This document shows positions 1 through 12,962 of a stretch of DNA of 64,000 nt, one piece after another; the stretch's first letter is position 1, and each line of letters begins with the position of its first letter. The position numbers and the translations under genes are program-made. The DNA is from Fagopyrum homotropicum. Its lineage: Eukaryota > Streptophyta > Magnoliopsida > Caryophyllales > Polygonaceae. The notes below the pieces were generated by a model, which had not been told where the DNA came from, did no database searches, and saw nothing but the letters and a program-made list of their open reading frames with translations. The stretch covers positions 81,092,560 to 81,156,559 of the forward strand of contig BSWB01000002.1 of the NCBI GenBank assembly GCA_033239125.1, in the 5' to 3' direction.

Positions 1-2640
1 GGTACGTCGTGTTGAACTGTAAGCTCGTGTCTAAGGCAACGTGTACTTGCTGCTAGAACCTCGAGGTAAAACACCCATCCCTATCTGAAATGATCATCCT
101 CGACAGTCCATGGAACCTCACTATCTGCCGAGTAAACTCCTCGGCTAAACGAGACACCGGCCACGTTTCATTAATAGGACTAAATCGTGCCGTCTTCGTC
201 AGCCGATCCACCATAACCCATATCGCGTCAAAGCCTCTACTCAACCTCAAACCGGTAACAAAATCCATAGAAATGTCCTCTAGTGGTTGGAGCTCTCCTC
301 CGGGCCTGTGGTGCTCGATCTTGACCTGCTGACAGGTTGCACATTTGGCTACATATCTAGCAACGTCGGGCTTTAGCCCACCCCACCAATAGGATCGCCG
401 TATATCCTGATACATCTTACTCGCACCGGGTGGACGGAGTAAGGTGTAGAATGGGCCTCCTGCAGTATACGCTATCTCAACTCTTTGTCAGATGGTACAC
501 ATATGCGCTCCTGGCGTCTCAAAATCCCGTTTGCATCCACCATAAACTGTGGTGCCCCCCCTTTGGACATCTTGTCTCTGATCCTCGCTAGTGCGGGACA
601 AACCTCCTGTTTCTACCAGATTTCTTCCGACAGATCCGGTGAAACCTCTAACGTTGACAAATGACCGTCAGTATCCGGGAACCGGGTGTCTACCCCCAAC
701 CAAATCAAATCCCTCTATAACTGTGTCTGAACGGTCAATCTAGCTATCGCAGCCTCGTGGGGTGTCCTCCTACTAAGGGCATCGGCGACCACATTCGCCT
801 TCCCCGGGTGATAAAGGATCTCTAAGTCAAAATCCTTAATCAACTCTAATTATCTCCTCTGGCGGTTATTTAACTCCCGCTGAGTGAATATGTACTTCAG
901 ACTCTTGTGGTCTGTGAAGATCTGACAGGTGGCCCCATAGAGGTAATGACGCCAGCTCTTCAATGCATGAATGACTGCGGCTAGCTCAAGGTTGTGAGTA
1001 GGGTAATTCTCCTCATAAGTCTTCAGTTGTCGAGACGCGTAAGCAATGACCCTACCCCTTTGCATCAAAACGCATCCCAAGCCTAGCTTGAATACATCAC
1101 TGTAAACGACAAAATCCTCAATGTCCTCTGGTTGTGCTAACACGGGAGCGGAAGTCAGTCTCTCCTTCAGCTCCTCAAAACTCCGCTGACAGGACTCAGA
1201 TCATGTAAATCTGATGGACTTCCTTAACAAGGAAGTGAGTGGCCTAGCAATCACAAAAAAAAACTTCACGAACCTGCGGTAGTATCCGGCCAGACCTAGA
1301 AAACTGCGTACCTCCTTGACCGTCTTAGGAAGCGGCCTTGATGCAACTGACTCTATCTTCGTCGGGTCCACCTTGACACCCTCAACGGAGACAATGTGGC
1401 CAAGGAAGGGAACCTCTGGCATCCAGAACTAACACTTAGAGAGCTTAGCATAAAACTCTCTATCTTGTAAGACCCACAACACCGTTCTCAGGTGTCCGGC
1501 GTGCTCCTCCCTACTCCGGGAGTATACTAAGATGTCGTCGATGAAAACTACCACAAACTGGTCTAAGAAGTCAATGAAGATGCCATTCATCAACTCCATG
1601 AAGACAGCCGGAGCATTGGTGAACCCGAAAGGCATCACCACAAACTCATAATGACCGTATCTGGTCCGAAATGCCGTCTTCGGTACATTCTCCTCTCACA
1701 CTCTCAGCTGATGGTACCCTGACCTCAAGTCAATACGCGAAAACACAGTAGCTCCCTGTAACTGATCCATCAAATCATCAATACGCGGTAACGGATACTT
1801 GTTCTTGTCAGTAACTTTGTTCAACTCTCGATAGTCGATACAAAGCCTCATAGATCCGTCCTTCTTCCCGATGAAGAGGACTGGCACACCCCAGGGAGAC
1901 ACACTAGGTCGGATGAATCCCCTCTCCGCCAAATCCTCAAGTTTCTTCTTGAGCTCAAGCATCTCGATTGGTGTCATGCGGTATGGAGCCTTGGAGATCG
2001 GTCTCGTTCCGGGCTCCAACTCAATCCCAAAATCTACGCTCCTCTGCGGTGGTAAGCCAGGCGGCTCGCCAAAGACATCCTCGAACTCACAGGCTACTGG
2101 GGTCTCTGCTCAAGATGATCTCTTCTCCTCCTTCATGGCGTAACACCAGAAGGCCTCGCACCCCTGACCTATGATCTTTGCAGCTCGGACAACACTAATA
2201 ACTGTCCTGATCTTTCCGAGGTCCTACCCTCGAAAGACCTCCTCTTACCCAGACTCCATAGTGACCGTCACTATCCTCTTACTGACGTCCAAAACAGCTC
2301 GATGGCTGTCCATCCAGTCCATCCCTAGTATGATCTCTTCATGCACTAAGCGTATGACGTGCAAGTGGGGCTAACCAGTCACGACCTCCCAGGCGGATGA
2401 GACGACCATGAATCTCTCGAATACCGCGAACCTTACTCCCATCGGGTAACCTTATAAGGAAAGGTTCCCCCTCTACTGTATCTAAGGTCAACCTATCTAT
2501 GCAATCATCAGATATAAAAGAGTGTGTCGTACCCGTATCAAAAAATACTCGGACTAGAAAGCCATGAATCGTAATAGTACATGTGGTTGCGGGCGCTGCT
2601 GGCTCTACGGTGCTCCTCAACTCGAAGACTCGAGCCCGAG
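1..2640 (-). pseudogene. Element A pol: protease, RT, RNase H and partial integrase, with in-frame stops
   Basis: Protease is at about 2620-2339 with active-site DTGTTHSFIS. RT runs about 2019-1201 (PISKAPYRM, LCIDYRELNK, MPFGFTNAP, and FIDDIL as the catalytic motif). RNase H is about 1143-850 (DHKSLKYIF). The integrase zinc region and core are at 415-1 (CATCQQVK, DFVTGL, ISDRDGCF). The pieces from RT through RNase H stay in one frame and are separated by stops near 1697, 1430, 1202 and 851; another stop lies near 54. Comparison with conserved family residues suggests Arg, Glu and Trp codons were hit. The gene therefore decayed mainly by point nonsense mutation rather than frameshift. It would have copied RNA into DNA and integrated it; it is not functional now. 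Confidence 0.88.
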
Positions 2641-3971
2641 TACCCCTAGTCTCTAAAGTTCCTCCACCACGCCGTCTACCTCTACTTTGAATCTGAGCAG
2701 AACCTTGTGAATATGCCTGACCAGGGGCTCGCTGCTGCTGACCCCGAGCCTGATACTAAGACTGCCTCCGTCCACCTCCAAAGGTACCAGCAGGCGAGGA
2801 CCCCTGCTGTGATGTTACCTTGCCCTGTCGGCAGAAGGTAGCTCTATGTCCCAGCTGACCGCAAGTAAAACATGTCACTGTTGGCTTCCTACACTCCGGC
2901 TTAATGTGTCCATACTCCCCGCAGTTGTAGCACTGACGTCTCCTAGAAATAGTCGGCGGTACAACTTGGTAACTAGAACGGCCCTGAGACTGTCCACGCC
3001 CATGACCTGAACCTCCTACTCCTGTGCTGGCTAGTCCGGTCCTCTGTCTCTTGTCTGACCCTCCAGACTACATAGCTCTCTTAGGACCCATTCGGTCCCT
3101 CTCATACGCTGAAGGTTTATCTTGGTAATCGGCTAAGGAATCACAGCGAAACCCTGCTAGATAGGAGCGTGTAGTCTCCCTCAGTCTCCAGGAGAACAGA
3201 TACACGTGTTGGTCCACAGGTGGTGCAGTAGGACCCAACAGTGACAGCTCCTCCCGGAACCTCCTAATCGTCTCAGGTATCGGAATATTATCAAATCATG
3301 CCTGCAAGAAGTCATGCACTCGGTCTCTCCTCAGCGAGGTAGGACAAAAAGTCTCCTGCACAAGACTCAAAAACTGCTCAAATCGGGACACTCCGCCCCG
3401 CACAGTCCTCCACCAGAACTATGCCTAATCTCTAAACAAGGTTTGAACCAACTCTACCTTACGACCCTCAAGACAGCGGATCACCTCCAGCGCGGACTCC
3501 ACATGACTAATCCAATGCTCTACCTCCATTCCAACGTCCCTGTCGAATGTGGAAACTCGCTGATGCTTGTAAGTCTTCAACCATTCGTCCGGCCTCGGTA
3601 CTCTCAGCTCGTCTCTCACTCGATCATCCTCAACAACTCTCACTGGTGCAGCTACCACCGGTGGAACTACCGTCTAGGTCACCCTTTGAGAGACCTCTGT
3701 CGACCTAGCTGGCACCGGCGGTGCTAGAGATGGTGCCTCAGTCCTGTATGCCTCTTGCACTTGCTGGACATACGCTCGATACTCCGATACTCCAATCGAC
3801 ACATGGCCAGAATCAACAGGCCCCGCACTCCGTACTCCGGACCTAGCAACGGTCCCATCCCTAACCTCGGGAACAATACTCTCAGCCACCTCCTCAGTAG
3901 GAACATCCAAAGCTAGCGGATCTATAACGGGAGCACATCCCCGACCTCGGCCCTTCGGAGGCCAACCCACA
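2641..3971 (-). pseudogene. Element A gag, main part with two CCHC zinc knuckles
   Basis: The minus-strand capsid region at about 3658-3425 carries PRPDEWLKTYKHQRVSTF and EVEHWISHVESALEVIRC, which align with the gag of element F at 59440-59600. At 2932-2828 lie two tandem knuckles of the CX2CX4HX4C type (CYNCGEYGHIKPEC and CFTCGQLGHRATFC), both with all metal ligands. Gag packages the element RNA into virus-like particles. The reading is broken by several stops. The upstream end at 3971 is the insertion point of element B, and the missing N-terminus reappears at 12875-12962. Confidence 0.82.
3967..3971. repeat. Target site duplication CCACA, left copy of element B
   Basis: CCACA directly precedes the TG of the left LTR. 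The same five bases directly follow the CA of the right LTR at 12875-12879. Confidence 0.92.
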
Positions 3972-5785
3972 TGTTACGTCTAGGAATAGATGCGCAAAAA
4001 GCCTTAAATTTATAACTCGTTATATTTCTCCTAACTCCTAGCGAACCCGTAGTGTACGGGACGTTTTGTAGTAGGGATAGTATTCCGAGGTCGAACACAA
4101 AGACTGAGGTGAGATTGAATCGATTAATGACTAAGAATAGTGAAGGTCTAGGCTAGGAAAAGAGAAAGGAATAAAGAAATGAAAATCTCAATGTTTTTTC
4201 TTGGTTTTTAGGTGATCAATCAAGGATCACAAATCATGCGAAATCAACAATCAACTAGACTAACACCACAAGTAAACAAGCAAATATGAAATATGTAATC
4301 AAAGGGAGAAAAGGCGGATTCTAGGGGTTGGAAATTCCGGTTATGGTATTGGACTCAAGCTATCTAATCATTACTTGGATTAACCCTAATATGTTGGGAG
4401 CAAGTGTTTCTAGATTGGGATCAATCACCGGGTAGGTCTCATGGTCCACTAGTCCGTTCCTAAGGTCTCATCACCGGGTAAGTCTCAAAGAGCCTAAGGA
4501 TAGGAATTCTACACAAACCGGATGGTATTCTAGGGATATAACCTCTCTTTACCGGGTAGATCTAAAAAAGGCAAGTCCTAAACAACATTCCTAGCACACT
4601 CAGTCCAATAGCGGCTTATTAGGCTCACTACTACCTAGAGTTCGTTATCTTTGGTATCTAAGAGCAAGAATCACCGGGTAGGTCTCTTCTAACACTTAGT
4701 TTCTAACACTAGGTCACCCTAGGATAGAATTAACTCAACAAACATTAGGATTTCCACAATCTAACAACCTAACACTTGGATCTATCATTACAATCAAATT
4801 CATCAAAATCACGGGATGTTCATCAAGGTCCACGGCCGTGGTTTGTCTAGAACAAACCGTGGATTCTAACAGTGACTTGGTTCAATCAAACGAATCATCC
4901 AAGCATACATTTAAGTCCATTCTATCATAGTCCACGCCATAACCATCCTTTCCTTACCCTAGAATCGCATCTATTTAGCCAATAACATACATTATCACAA
5001 TCAAAATCAAGCATAAAATCATGGCTTCCATTTGCAAGATAATGAAAAGAAAGAGATAAACGAATAGAACAAGTAAAACCAAGCTGAATATGAGAATTAG
5101 AAGGACTCACAACCCTTCAAAAGAAGGTTTAATCGATTCTTACAACCCTAGAAAAATGAATCCGATAGTCTTCTCTCTAAAATCTATTAAGGCTAACAAT
5201 GGTGTGTTCTTCTCTTCTTCTCCAATGGAACTTTTCTTCCCCTCCAAGAGTAGCTCCAATCCAAGCTTCCAATTGAGAGAATCTTTCTTGTTGAGAGTGT
5301 ATGAGAGAATGATAGTGAGGGGTCTGTCCTTTCAGCCTTGCAGGACCACCTATTTATCCTACAAATTTGCAAGAGTCGGCCATGAAGATCGTGGCACAAC
5401 TGTCACAACCGTCTGGCAAAACCACGGTCTAATTCCACGCCCGTGGAAGTCCCAGTGACCGTGGTTTTGATGCCTCAGCTTGTTAAGTCATGATTCGGTG
5501 CATGGCATGCAACAACAAGGTCCCATGAGCCCTCCTTAGCCTCTAGCTTGCCTCCTAATGAGTCCGAAGGTGTGTCATCTCGAGGAATGATCCTCGAATG
5601 TATCGATTAAGCTTCCAAATCTCCCAAAATACCTACAATGTAATGCAAAAGTCCGTGTAGACGTGTATCTCGAGAAAATACATGAATTGAGTGCAAACGT
5701 CGTGAACTAGTGCTAAACCATGCATGAATGAGTGGAAAAACTATCTAAATCAGTGCCTAATCCTAAGTCATAAATCGTGTTATCA
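3972..5785 (-). repeat. 3' LTR of element B (left copy)
   Basis: It begins TGTTACGTC and ends TTATCA on the plus strand and is nearly identical to 11060-12874. It holds CCACGGCCGTGG at 4830-4841 and a tripartite palindrome at 5418-5468. It also contains repeated 'tcaccgggtaggtct' phrases at about 4430-4690. Open frames inside are not taken as genes. Confidence 0.95.
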
Positions 5786-7475
5786 AAAATACCCCAAGGT
5801 TTGCTCGTCCCCGAGCAAGTCCCCAACTATAGACTAAGAGATGACATGATTTATGCATGCAGAAAAAAAACAAAATCTTTTTGGAGTTGTACTTCTAATA
5901 TTGGATCACCTTCATAGTCGTGTTTCATAGCAATGGACAAACAATCATGCATCGAATGAATGAAGGCATGGAAAGACAATTATACTTAACTTCGAAAGCA
6001 TGCATGAAATGCGAAAATGAAGAAGTCAAGATGATCATGCGCATATTCAATCTAGATCACTAAGTCTTACACACATGCAAATAGGTCACAAGGGCTTGTG
6101 AAATAGAAGGCCGAGAAACGTTGTGATTAGGTGGGAATTTTTCTAGGCTATGTGATGCTAATCCGGGAATGGAACTAACTTCAACTTCACATTTTTATCA
6201 ATTTCCTACAAGTGTATATTTTCTTCATCTTTTCTTTCTTTTGGTTTATTTTTCTTTTACTTATTTTTGAGACAATGGCATTGGTGTACAAAAGCCGAAA
6301 CCTTGGTGATTAGCCTTCCTCGGGCTTTTTTTATTTTTCGAGGTGCATCCACACCGGGCACACATACCCAAGCTCGTTAGAACAATCGGTTTATCCGACT
6401 TTGGCAAGGCACAAACACCCGATTATGTGAATGGTGCCGAGTTACTCGTCATTTAAACCAACGTCCCCAAACCTATATTTTTGTCTACACTTTCATAACA
6501 AATTCAGCACTTCATTCATAGCATTCTTTCATCAATAACTTCACCCCACACTTGCTTTTCACACACCTCAACACACTAACATGCTCCTATTACCGGATGG
6601 GTCAAAAGAGGTCAAATTTATATCAATTGAGGTGCTCAAACAACATGATCAAGATGAGAAGTAGAGAAGGATGAATCGCCTCATTCATTCCTAAATGATG
6701 TGCAAGAACTAGCATGCAATTTCAACTTTAAATACTCAATCCAATCAACACAAACATCATGATCACAATCCATTCATGGGATTCAAGATAAGTACTTCAA
6801 GTCCACATATGCATTCATCAATTTAACACATAAGGTCATCCATAGCCAAATCACAAGACAATTTCATCATAAGGGTCATTCCCAAGCTAGAAGCACTAAT
6901 TTTTTTTTTTAATTTTCTGATTTTTTGGATTTTTCGAAATGTGTATGTACAATGCAAGACATAATGAAGCATGTGACTAAAAGAACTACCCTAGATGCTA
7001 ATCATGCAAAAGATCATGCAAACCCCACCCCATACTTAGAAACACATTGTCCCCAATGTGGCATTCAAGTAAAGAAGAGTGAAAGAGGGTTCTCACAATG
7101 TAAAAATGGTTTGCTTTGGTATTTGGGATTACTCAAGTGGATTGATGGTGGATGATCCTATCAACAATGGTAGAGAGCTCTAAATGTTCATCATGGCGTC
7201 GAGACCCGCGCTAGGCACCGCTAGCCGTCCAAATCCCGCGTCCGCTCCGCCCATAATTGATGAGGGACTCATCATCATCATCCACATGCCATGCAAGGCT
7301 TCCAATGCTACCAAGACTCTAGCACACACACAAAGCACACCAAACACACAAAGACAAACAAAAACAGAAAAATCAAAACAAAAACAAAAACGAAAAGGGG
7401 AAAAATGTTACCAATGGGTTGCCTCCCATCAAGCGCTTCTTTAAGGTCATTAGCTTGACCAAACTCGGGGGCGTC
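5786..7475 (-). other. Element B 3' noncoding region with hairpin and polypurine tract
   Basis: No believable ORF lies between the pol stop at 7476 and the 3' LTR. Reading the minus strand, a conserved block at 6452-6393 matches element C at 50209-50266. A hairpin TTGCTCGGGGACGAGCAA lies at about 5822-5803, followed by a purine-rich tract (CTTGGGGTATTTT) that abuts the LTR at 5785. The tract is the likely plus-strand primer. An env-like ORF such as the one in element C is not recognisable here. Confidence 0.75.
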
Positions 7476-10400
7476 TCACTCAAGGTGAAGTGGGGCAATC
7501 ATATCCACCGGAGCTCCCGGGATATACTTCTTCAACCGGTGCCCATTCACCTTAAAGTCTCCACAATGCCCCCCTCCTATCTCAACCACTCCGTGGGGAA
7601 AGATCTTCTTAACCACATAAGGACCGGTCCATCTCGACTTTAGCTTTCCGGGGAAGAGCCGCAACCTTGAGTTGAAGAGAAGGACAAGGTCGCCTTCACT
7701 CAACTCCTTCGGGATGAGACGCTTGTCATGCCAACGTTTGGTCCTCTCTTTGTAGATCCGGGCATTTTCGTAAGCATCCAACCGGATCTCCTCAAGAGCA
7801 TTCATATCAAGCAATCTCTTCTCACCGGCCTCCTTGAGGTCAAAATTTAGCCACTTAATGGCCCAATATGCTCTATACTCCATCTCTACCGGGAGGTGGC
7901 AAGACTTGCCATAGACTAGTTTGTAAGGAGTGGTGTCAATCGGTGTCTTGAAAGCGGTTCTATATGCCAACAAGGCATCATCGAGCTTCATAGCCCAATC
8001 TTTTCTCGTCCTAGAGACCGTCTTCTCAAGAATTCCCTTTATCTCCCGGTTGGAGATCTCCACTTGGCCACTAGTTTGGGGATGGTAAGATGTTGCCACC
8101 TTATGAGTAACCCCATACTTAGCCAAAAGTGCTCTAAAGTTCCTATTAGTGAAGTGCTTCCCTCCATCACTTATGATCACCCTTGGTGTTCCAAACCTAG
8201 AGAAGATCACTCGGTTGAAGAACCGCACCACAACCTTGGCATCATTTGTGGGGTTGGCGATTGCCTCCACCCATCTCGAAACATAGTCCACCGCCAATAG
8301 GATGTAGAGGTTGCCACATGAAGAGGGGAATGACCCCATGAAGTCCACACCCCACACATCAAATATCTATACTTCTTGTATGTTGTTCAAGGGCATCTCA
8401 TTCCTCCTTGAGATTTTGCCCGTCCTTTGGCAAGCATCACAAGCTACCACAAAGTTTTGCACATCCTTGAACAAACTTGGCCAAAAGAAGCCCGATTACA
8501 ACACCTTCGCACATGTCTTGTGTGAGCTAGCATGCCCTCCACATGGCAAGGAATGACAATGGCGGATCACACTCTCCACCTCATCCTCCGGTATGCATCT
8601 TCTAAAGACTCCATCCGGCCCTCTCTTGAACAAAAGTGGTTCACTCCAATAGTAGTGCCTCATATCTTTGAAGAACTTCTTCCTTTGGGCATATGACAAA
8701 CCGGGAGGCACTTCCTCACACACAAGATAGTTCACAATGTCGGCATACCATGGCTCACTTCCTCTAGACACTTGGAACAAGCATTCCTCCACCATTTGCA
8801 ATTGCTCATCCCGGAACGAGTCATCAATCGGGATGTCATCTCTCTCAAGCTCCAATGGTGGGAGTCTACTAAGGTGATCCGCCACAGAATTTTTGGACCC
8901 CTTCTTATCCCGGATTTCCAAATCAAATTCTTGTAGAAGAAGGATCCACCAAATCAACCTAGGCTTGGCATCCTTCTTTGTAAGGAGATAACGGATCGCA
9001 ACATGATCCGTATACACTATGACCTTCGCTCCAACAAGATATGAGCGGAACTTTTCAAATGCGTACACAACCGCTAGTAACTCCTTCTCGGTGGTAGCAT
9101 AATTGAGTTGGGCATCATCTAGCGTCTTGCTAGCATAATAAATGGCATGTGTGCGCCCATCTTTCCTTTGCCCCAAAACAGCCCCAACGGCTACATCACT
9201 CGCGTCACACATGATCTCAAACGGTAAGCTCCAATCCGGAGGTTGCATGATGGGTGCGGAGATCAAAGCGTTCTTCAACCTACAAAAAGCTTCAAGGCAA
9301 TCCTTGGAGAAAACAAACTCAACGTCTTTCATTAGTAGGTTAGTAAGAGGCTTAGAAATCTTATAGAAATCTTTAATAAATCTCCGGTAGAAACCGTCAT
9401 GGCCTAGAAAACTCCTTACCCCCTTCACCGAGGTAGGTGGTGGCAACTTCTCTATCGTTTCAATCTTGGCCCTATCAACCTCAATGCCACGGTTGGACAC
9501 CAAGTGTCCCAACACAATACCTTCACTTACCATGAAGTGGCATTCTCCCAATTCAAGACTAGATTAGTCTCCTCATATCTTTTAAGCACTAAAGACAAGT
9601 TAGCTAAAAAATCATCAAAGGAAGATCCATAAACAGAAAAATCATCCATAAACACTTCCATAATATTCTCAATGTACTCAGAAAATATAGCCATCATACA
9701 CCTTTGAAAGGTGGCGGGTGCATTACACAACCCAAATGGCATTCTCCTATATGCAAATGTTCCCCAAGGACATGTGAATGTGGTTTTTTCTTGGTCATCG
9801 GGGTGGATAGGGATTTAGAAGAATCCACTATAACCATCTAAGTAGCAAAGGTGAGAATGTTGAGCTAATCTCTCTAGCATTTGGTCAATGAAAGGAAGAG
9901 GGAAGTGATCTTTCCTAGAGGCCATGTTAAGCTTCCTATAGTCAATACACATTCTCCATCCCATAACCGTCCTAGTTGGGATTAGTTCATTGTTCTCATT
10001 AGTTACTACGGTCATCCCACCCTTCTTAGGAACCACATGAACAGGACTAACCCATTTACTATCCGAAATCGGGAAAATGATTCCCGCATCAAGCAACTTT
10101 AGAATCTCCTTTTTGACTACTTCTTTCATGGTAGGGTTTAGTCTTCTTTGAGGTTCAATTGAAGGTTTATGGTCATCTTCCATCAAGATCTTATGCATGC
10201 ACAAAGAAGGTTTTATGCCAACTAACTCATCAATGGTATAGCCTATGGCTTTCCTATGCAATCTTAGTTCATGCAACAATCTAGAAAGTTCATCATCATT
10301 CAAGCATGCATTCACAATAACCGGATATGTAGAATTCTCACCAAGAAAAGAATACTTAAGATGAGAGGGGAGGGGTTTAAGTTCAAGTTTAGGAGGACCT

Positions 10401-11058
10401 TTATCGAGCGGAGACGGTCCATATAATGTTGGTTGAGATGAAACCAAAGCAAATGAAGGCTCCCCAAGGCTCCTTGAAGTTTGATCAGCTTCTGGGGAAA
10501 CCACGGGAAGAATCACGGCCTCTGGCACTACCATGGCTGTGGAACTTGCAAAGCTTGCATTTCGGAGCATTCCAGAGAGTTCCACGGGTCTTTCCACGGG
10601 CGTGGTTCCTGGTGCCTGGCCGTGGTTCCTACAGGAATTCAGCACACTTTCATGGACTTCAAATTCAGCTCTTGTCTCCTTTTCTAATGCTTCCAAAGCC
10701 TTGATTTCTTCATTGCAAGCCTTCTCAACACCTTCCTCCATCAAAATTAAACTAAAAACCTTCTCCAAGGGGTCCTTGATCAAGATCGAGCTCACAACTT
10801 CTCTAGACTCCTCTTGGTCGACAATGTTGAATATATCCTCATCAAGGGTTGGCCCTTTCATCATTGTGGACAACTTGAACTTGATATTCTCCTCTCCAAT
10901 GTTGAAGGAGAGAATTCCATTTTTACAATCCACCAAGCATCCGGAAGTGGCTAGGAAAGGTCTTCCTAAGATGATGGGAACCGGATAGTCCGTCGGGATG
11001 TCCAAGACAACAAAATCAATCGGCACATAGAACTTCCCGAGTTGGACCGACCAAAAAC
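7476..11058 (-). pseudogene. Element B pol: partial protease, RT, RNase H and integrase, Athila-like
   Basis: The frame opens next to the LTR inside the protease (LGKFYVPIDFVVLDIP, ILGRPFLATSG). RT follows with MCIDYRKLNMASRKDHFPL, MPFGLCNAPATFQRC and MDDFSVYG. RNase H has MCDASDVAVGAVLGQ and YTDHVAIRYLL. The integrase keeps a complete HHCC zinc domain (HCHSLPCGGH and a later CX2C) and a core with VDFMGSFPSS, IISDGGKHF and QVEISNREIK. Damage: a stop near 9816 (Tyr position), a one-base deletion near 9548, a stop near 8497 (Gln position) and one near 8359. It is non-functional. Between protease and RT sits a region rich in decayed CCACGG/CCGTGG motifs (about 10490-10640). Confidence 0.9.
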
Positions 11059-11059
11059 T

Positions 11060-12874
11060 TGTTACGTCTAGGAATAGATGCGCAAAAAGCCTTAAATTTA
11101 TAACTCGTTATATTTCTCCTAACTCCTAGCGAACCCGCAGTGTACGGGACGTTTTGTAGTAGGGATAGTATTCCGAGGCCGAACACAAAGACTGAGGTGA
11201 GATTGAATCGATTAATGACTAAGAATAGTGAAGGTCTAGGCTAGGAAAAGAGAAAGGAATAAAGAAATGAAAATCTCAATGTTTTTGGTTGGTTTTTAGG
11301 TGATCAATCAAGGATCACAAATCATGTGAAATGAACAATCAACTAGACTAACACCACAAGTAAACAAGCAAATATGAAATATGTAATCAAAGGGAGAAAA
11401 GGCGGATTCTAGGGGTTGGAAATTCTGGTTATGGTATTGGACTCAAGCTATCTAATCATTACTTGGATTAACCCTAATATGTTGGGAGCAAGTGTTTCTA
11501 GATTGGGATCAATCACCGGGTAGGTCTCATGGTCCACTAGTCCGTTCCTAAGGTCTCATCACCGGGTAAGTCTCAAAGAGCCTAAGGATAGGAATTCTAC
11601 ACAAACCGGATGGTATTCTAGGGATCTAACCTCTCTTTACCGGGTAGATCTCAAAAAGACAAGTCCTAAACAACATTCCTAGCACACTCAGTCCAATAGC
11701 GGCTTATTAGGCTCACTACTACCTAGAGTTCGTTATCTTTGGTATCTAAGAGCAAGAATCACCGGGTAGGTCTCTTCTAACACTTAGTTTCTAACACTAG
11801 GTCACCCTAGGATAGAATTAACTCAACAAACATTAGGATTTCAACAATCTAACAACCTAACACTTGGATCTATCATTACAAACAAATTCATCAAAATCAC
11901 GGGATGTTCATCAAGGTCCACGGCCGTGGTTTGTCTAGAACAAACCGTGGATTCTAACAGTGACTTGGTTCAATCAAACGAATCATCCAAGCATACATTT
12001 AAGTCCATTCTATCATAGTCCAAGCCATAACCATCCTTTCCTTACCCTAGAATCACATCTATTTAGCCAACAACATACATTATCACAATCAAAATCAAGC
12101 ATAAAATCATGGCTTCCATTTGCAAGATAATGAAAAGAAAGAGATGAACGAATAGAACAAGTAAAACCAAGCTGAATATGAGAATTAGAAGGACTCACAA
12201 CCCTTCAAAAGAAGGTTTAATCGATTCTTACAACCCTAGAAAAATGAATCCGATAGTCTTCTCTCTAAAATCTATTAAGGCTAACAATGGTGTGTTCTTC
12301 TCTTCTTCTCCAATGGAACTTTTCTTCCCCTCCAAGAGTAGCTCCAATCCAAGCTTCCAATTGAGAGAATCTTTCTTGTTGAGAGTGTATGAGAGAATGG
12401 TAGTGAGGGGTCTGTCCTTTCAGCCTTGCAGGACCACCTATTTATCCTACAAATTTGCAAGAGTCAACCATGAAGATCGTGGCACAGCTGTCACAACCGT
12501 CTGGCAAAAACCACGGTCTAATTCCATGCCCGTGGAAGTCCCAGTGACCGTGGTTTTGATGCCTCAGCTTGTTAAGTCATGATTCGGTGCATGGCATGCA
12601 ACAACAAGGTCCCATGAGCCCTCCTTAGCCTCTAGCTTGCCTCCTAATGAGTCCGAAGGTGTGTCATCTCGAGGAACGATCCTCGAATGTATCGATTAAG
12701 CTTCCAAATCTCCCAAAATACCTACAATGCAACACAAAAGTCCGTGTAGACGTCTATCTCGAGAAAATACATGAATTGAGTGCAAACGTCGTGAACTAGT
12801 GCTAAACCATGCATGAATGAGTGGAAAAACTATCTAAATCAGTGCCTAATCCTAAGTCATAAATCGTGTTATCA
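11060..12874 (-). repeat. 5' LTR of element B (right copy)
   Basis: Same termini as the left copy, one base longer. On the minus strand it begins TGATAACACG and ends GACGTAACA, followed by AGTTTTTGG, which equals the start of the internal region of element C. CCACGGCCGTGG lies at 11918-11929 and a tripartite palindrome at 12507-12557. Confidence 0.95.
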
Positions 12875-12879
12875 CCACA
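12875..12879. repeat. Target site duplication CCACA, right copy of element B
   Basis: Matches 3967-3971 exactly. Confidence 0.92.
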
Positions 12880-12962
12880 CGTCCCTGTCTTAGAGCTCCT
12901 GGAGGAAGGGGAGGTCGGCCCCCTCCTCGTCCAACGTAAGATGTCGCTCTCGTACGTGCCAT
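12875..12962 (-). pseudogene. Element A gag N-terminus, separated from the rest by element B
   Basis: On the minus strand an ATG at 12962 opens MARTRATSYVGRG followed by RPPLPP. This matches the gag start of element F at 59033 (MARTGATSTVGRG, RPPLPP). The frame runs into the duplicated CCACA at 12879-12875 and then into the LTR of B. It continues on the far side of B at 3971. The match to F and the target duplication on both sides are direct evidence that this is one gag split by an insertion. Confidence 0.85.

Larger units (their letters stand above)
3972..12874 (-). mobile_element. Element B: Athila-like Ty3/Gypsy retrotransposon lacking gag
   Basis: Two LTRs of about 1.81 kb (3972-5785 and 11060-12874) have TG...CA ends and flank a 5.3-kb internal region. 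The 5-bp duplication CCACA lies at 3967-3971 and 12875-12879. Pol reads on the minus strand, so the 5' LTR is the right-hand one. I count by eye some 25-30 substitutions between LTRs, about 1.5%, so insertion is recent on an evolutionary scale. The internal region starts in the middle of the protease: gag, most of the primer site and the protease N-terminus are gone. The lineage follows from RT and integrase wording shared with element C (MPFGLCNAPATFQRC, MDDFSVYG). Confidence 0.93.

Noticed and set aside
5090..5458. 122-residue ORF, with a similar 134-residue ORF at 12178-12582
   Set aside because: Both lie inside the two LTRs of element B. Their similarity comes from LTR identity, they are antisense to the element, and they match no domain.
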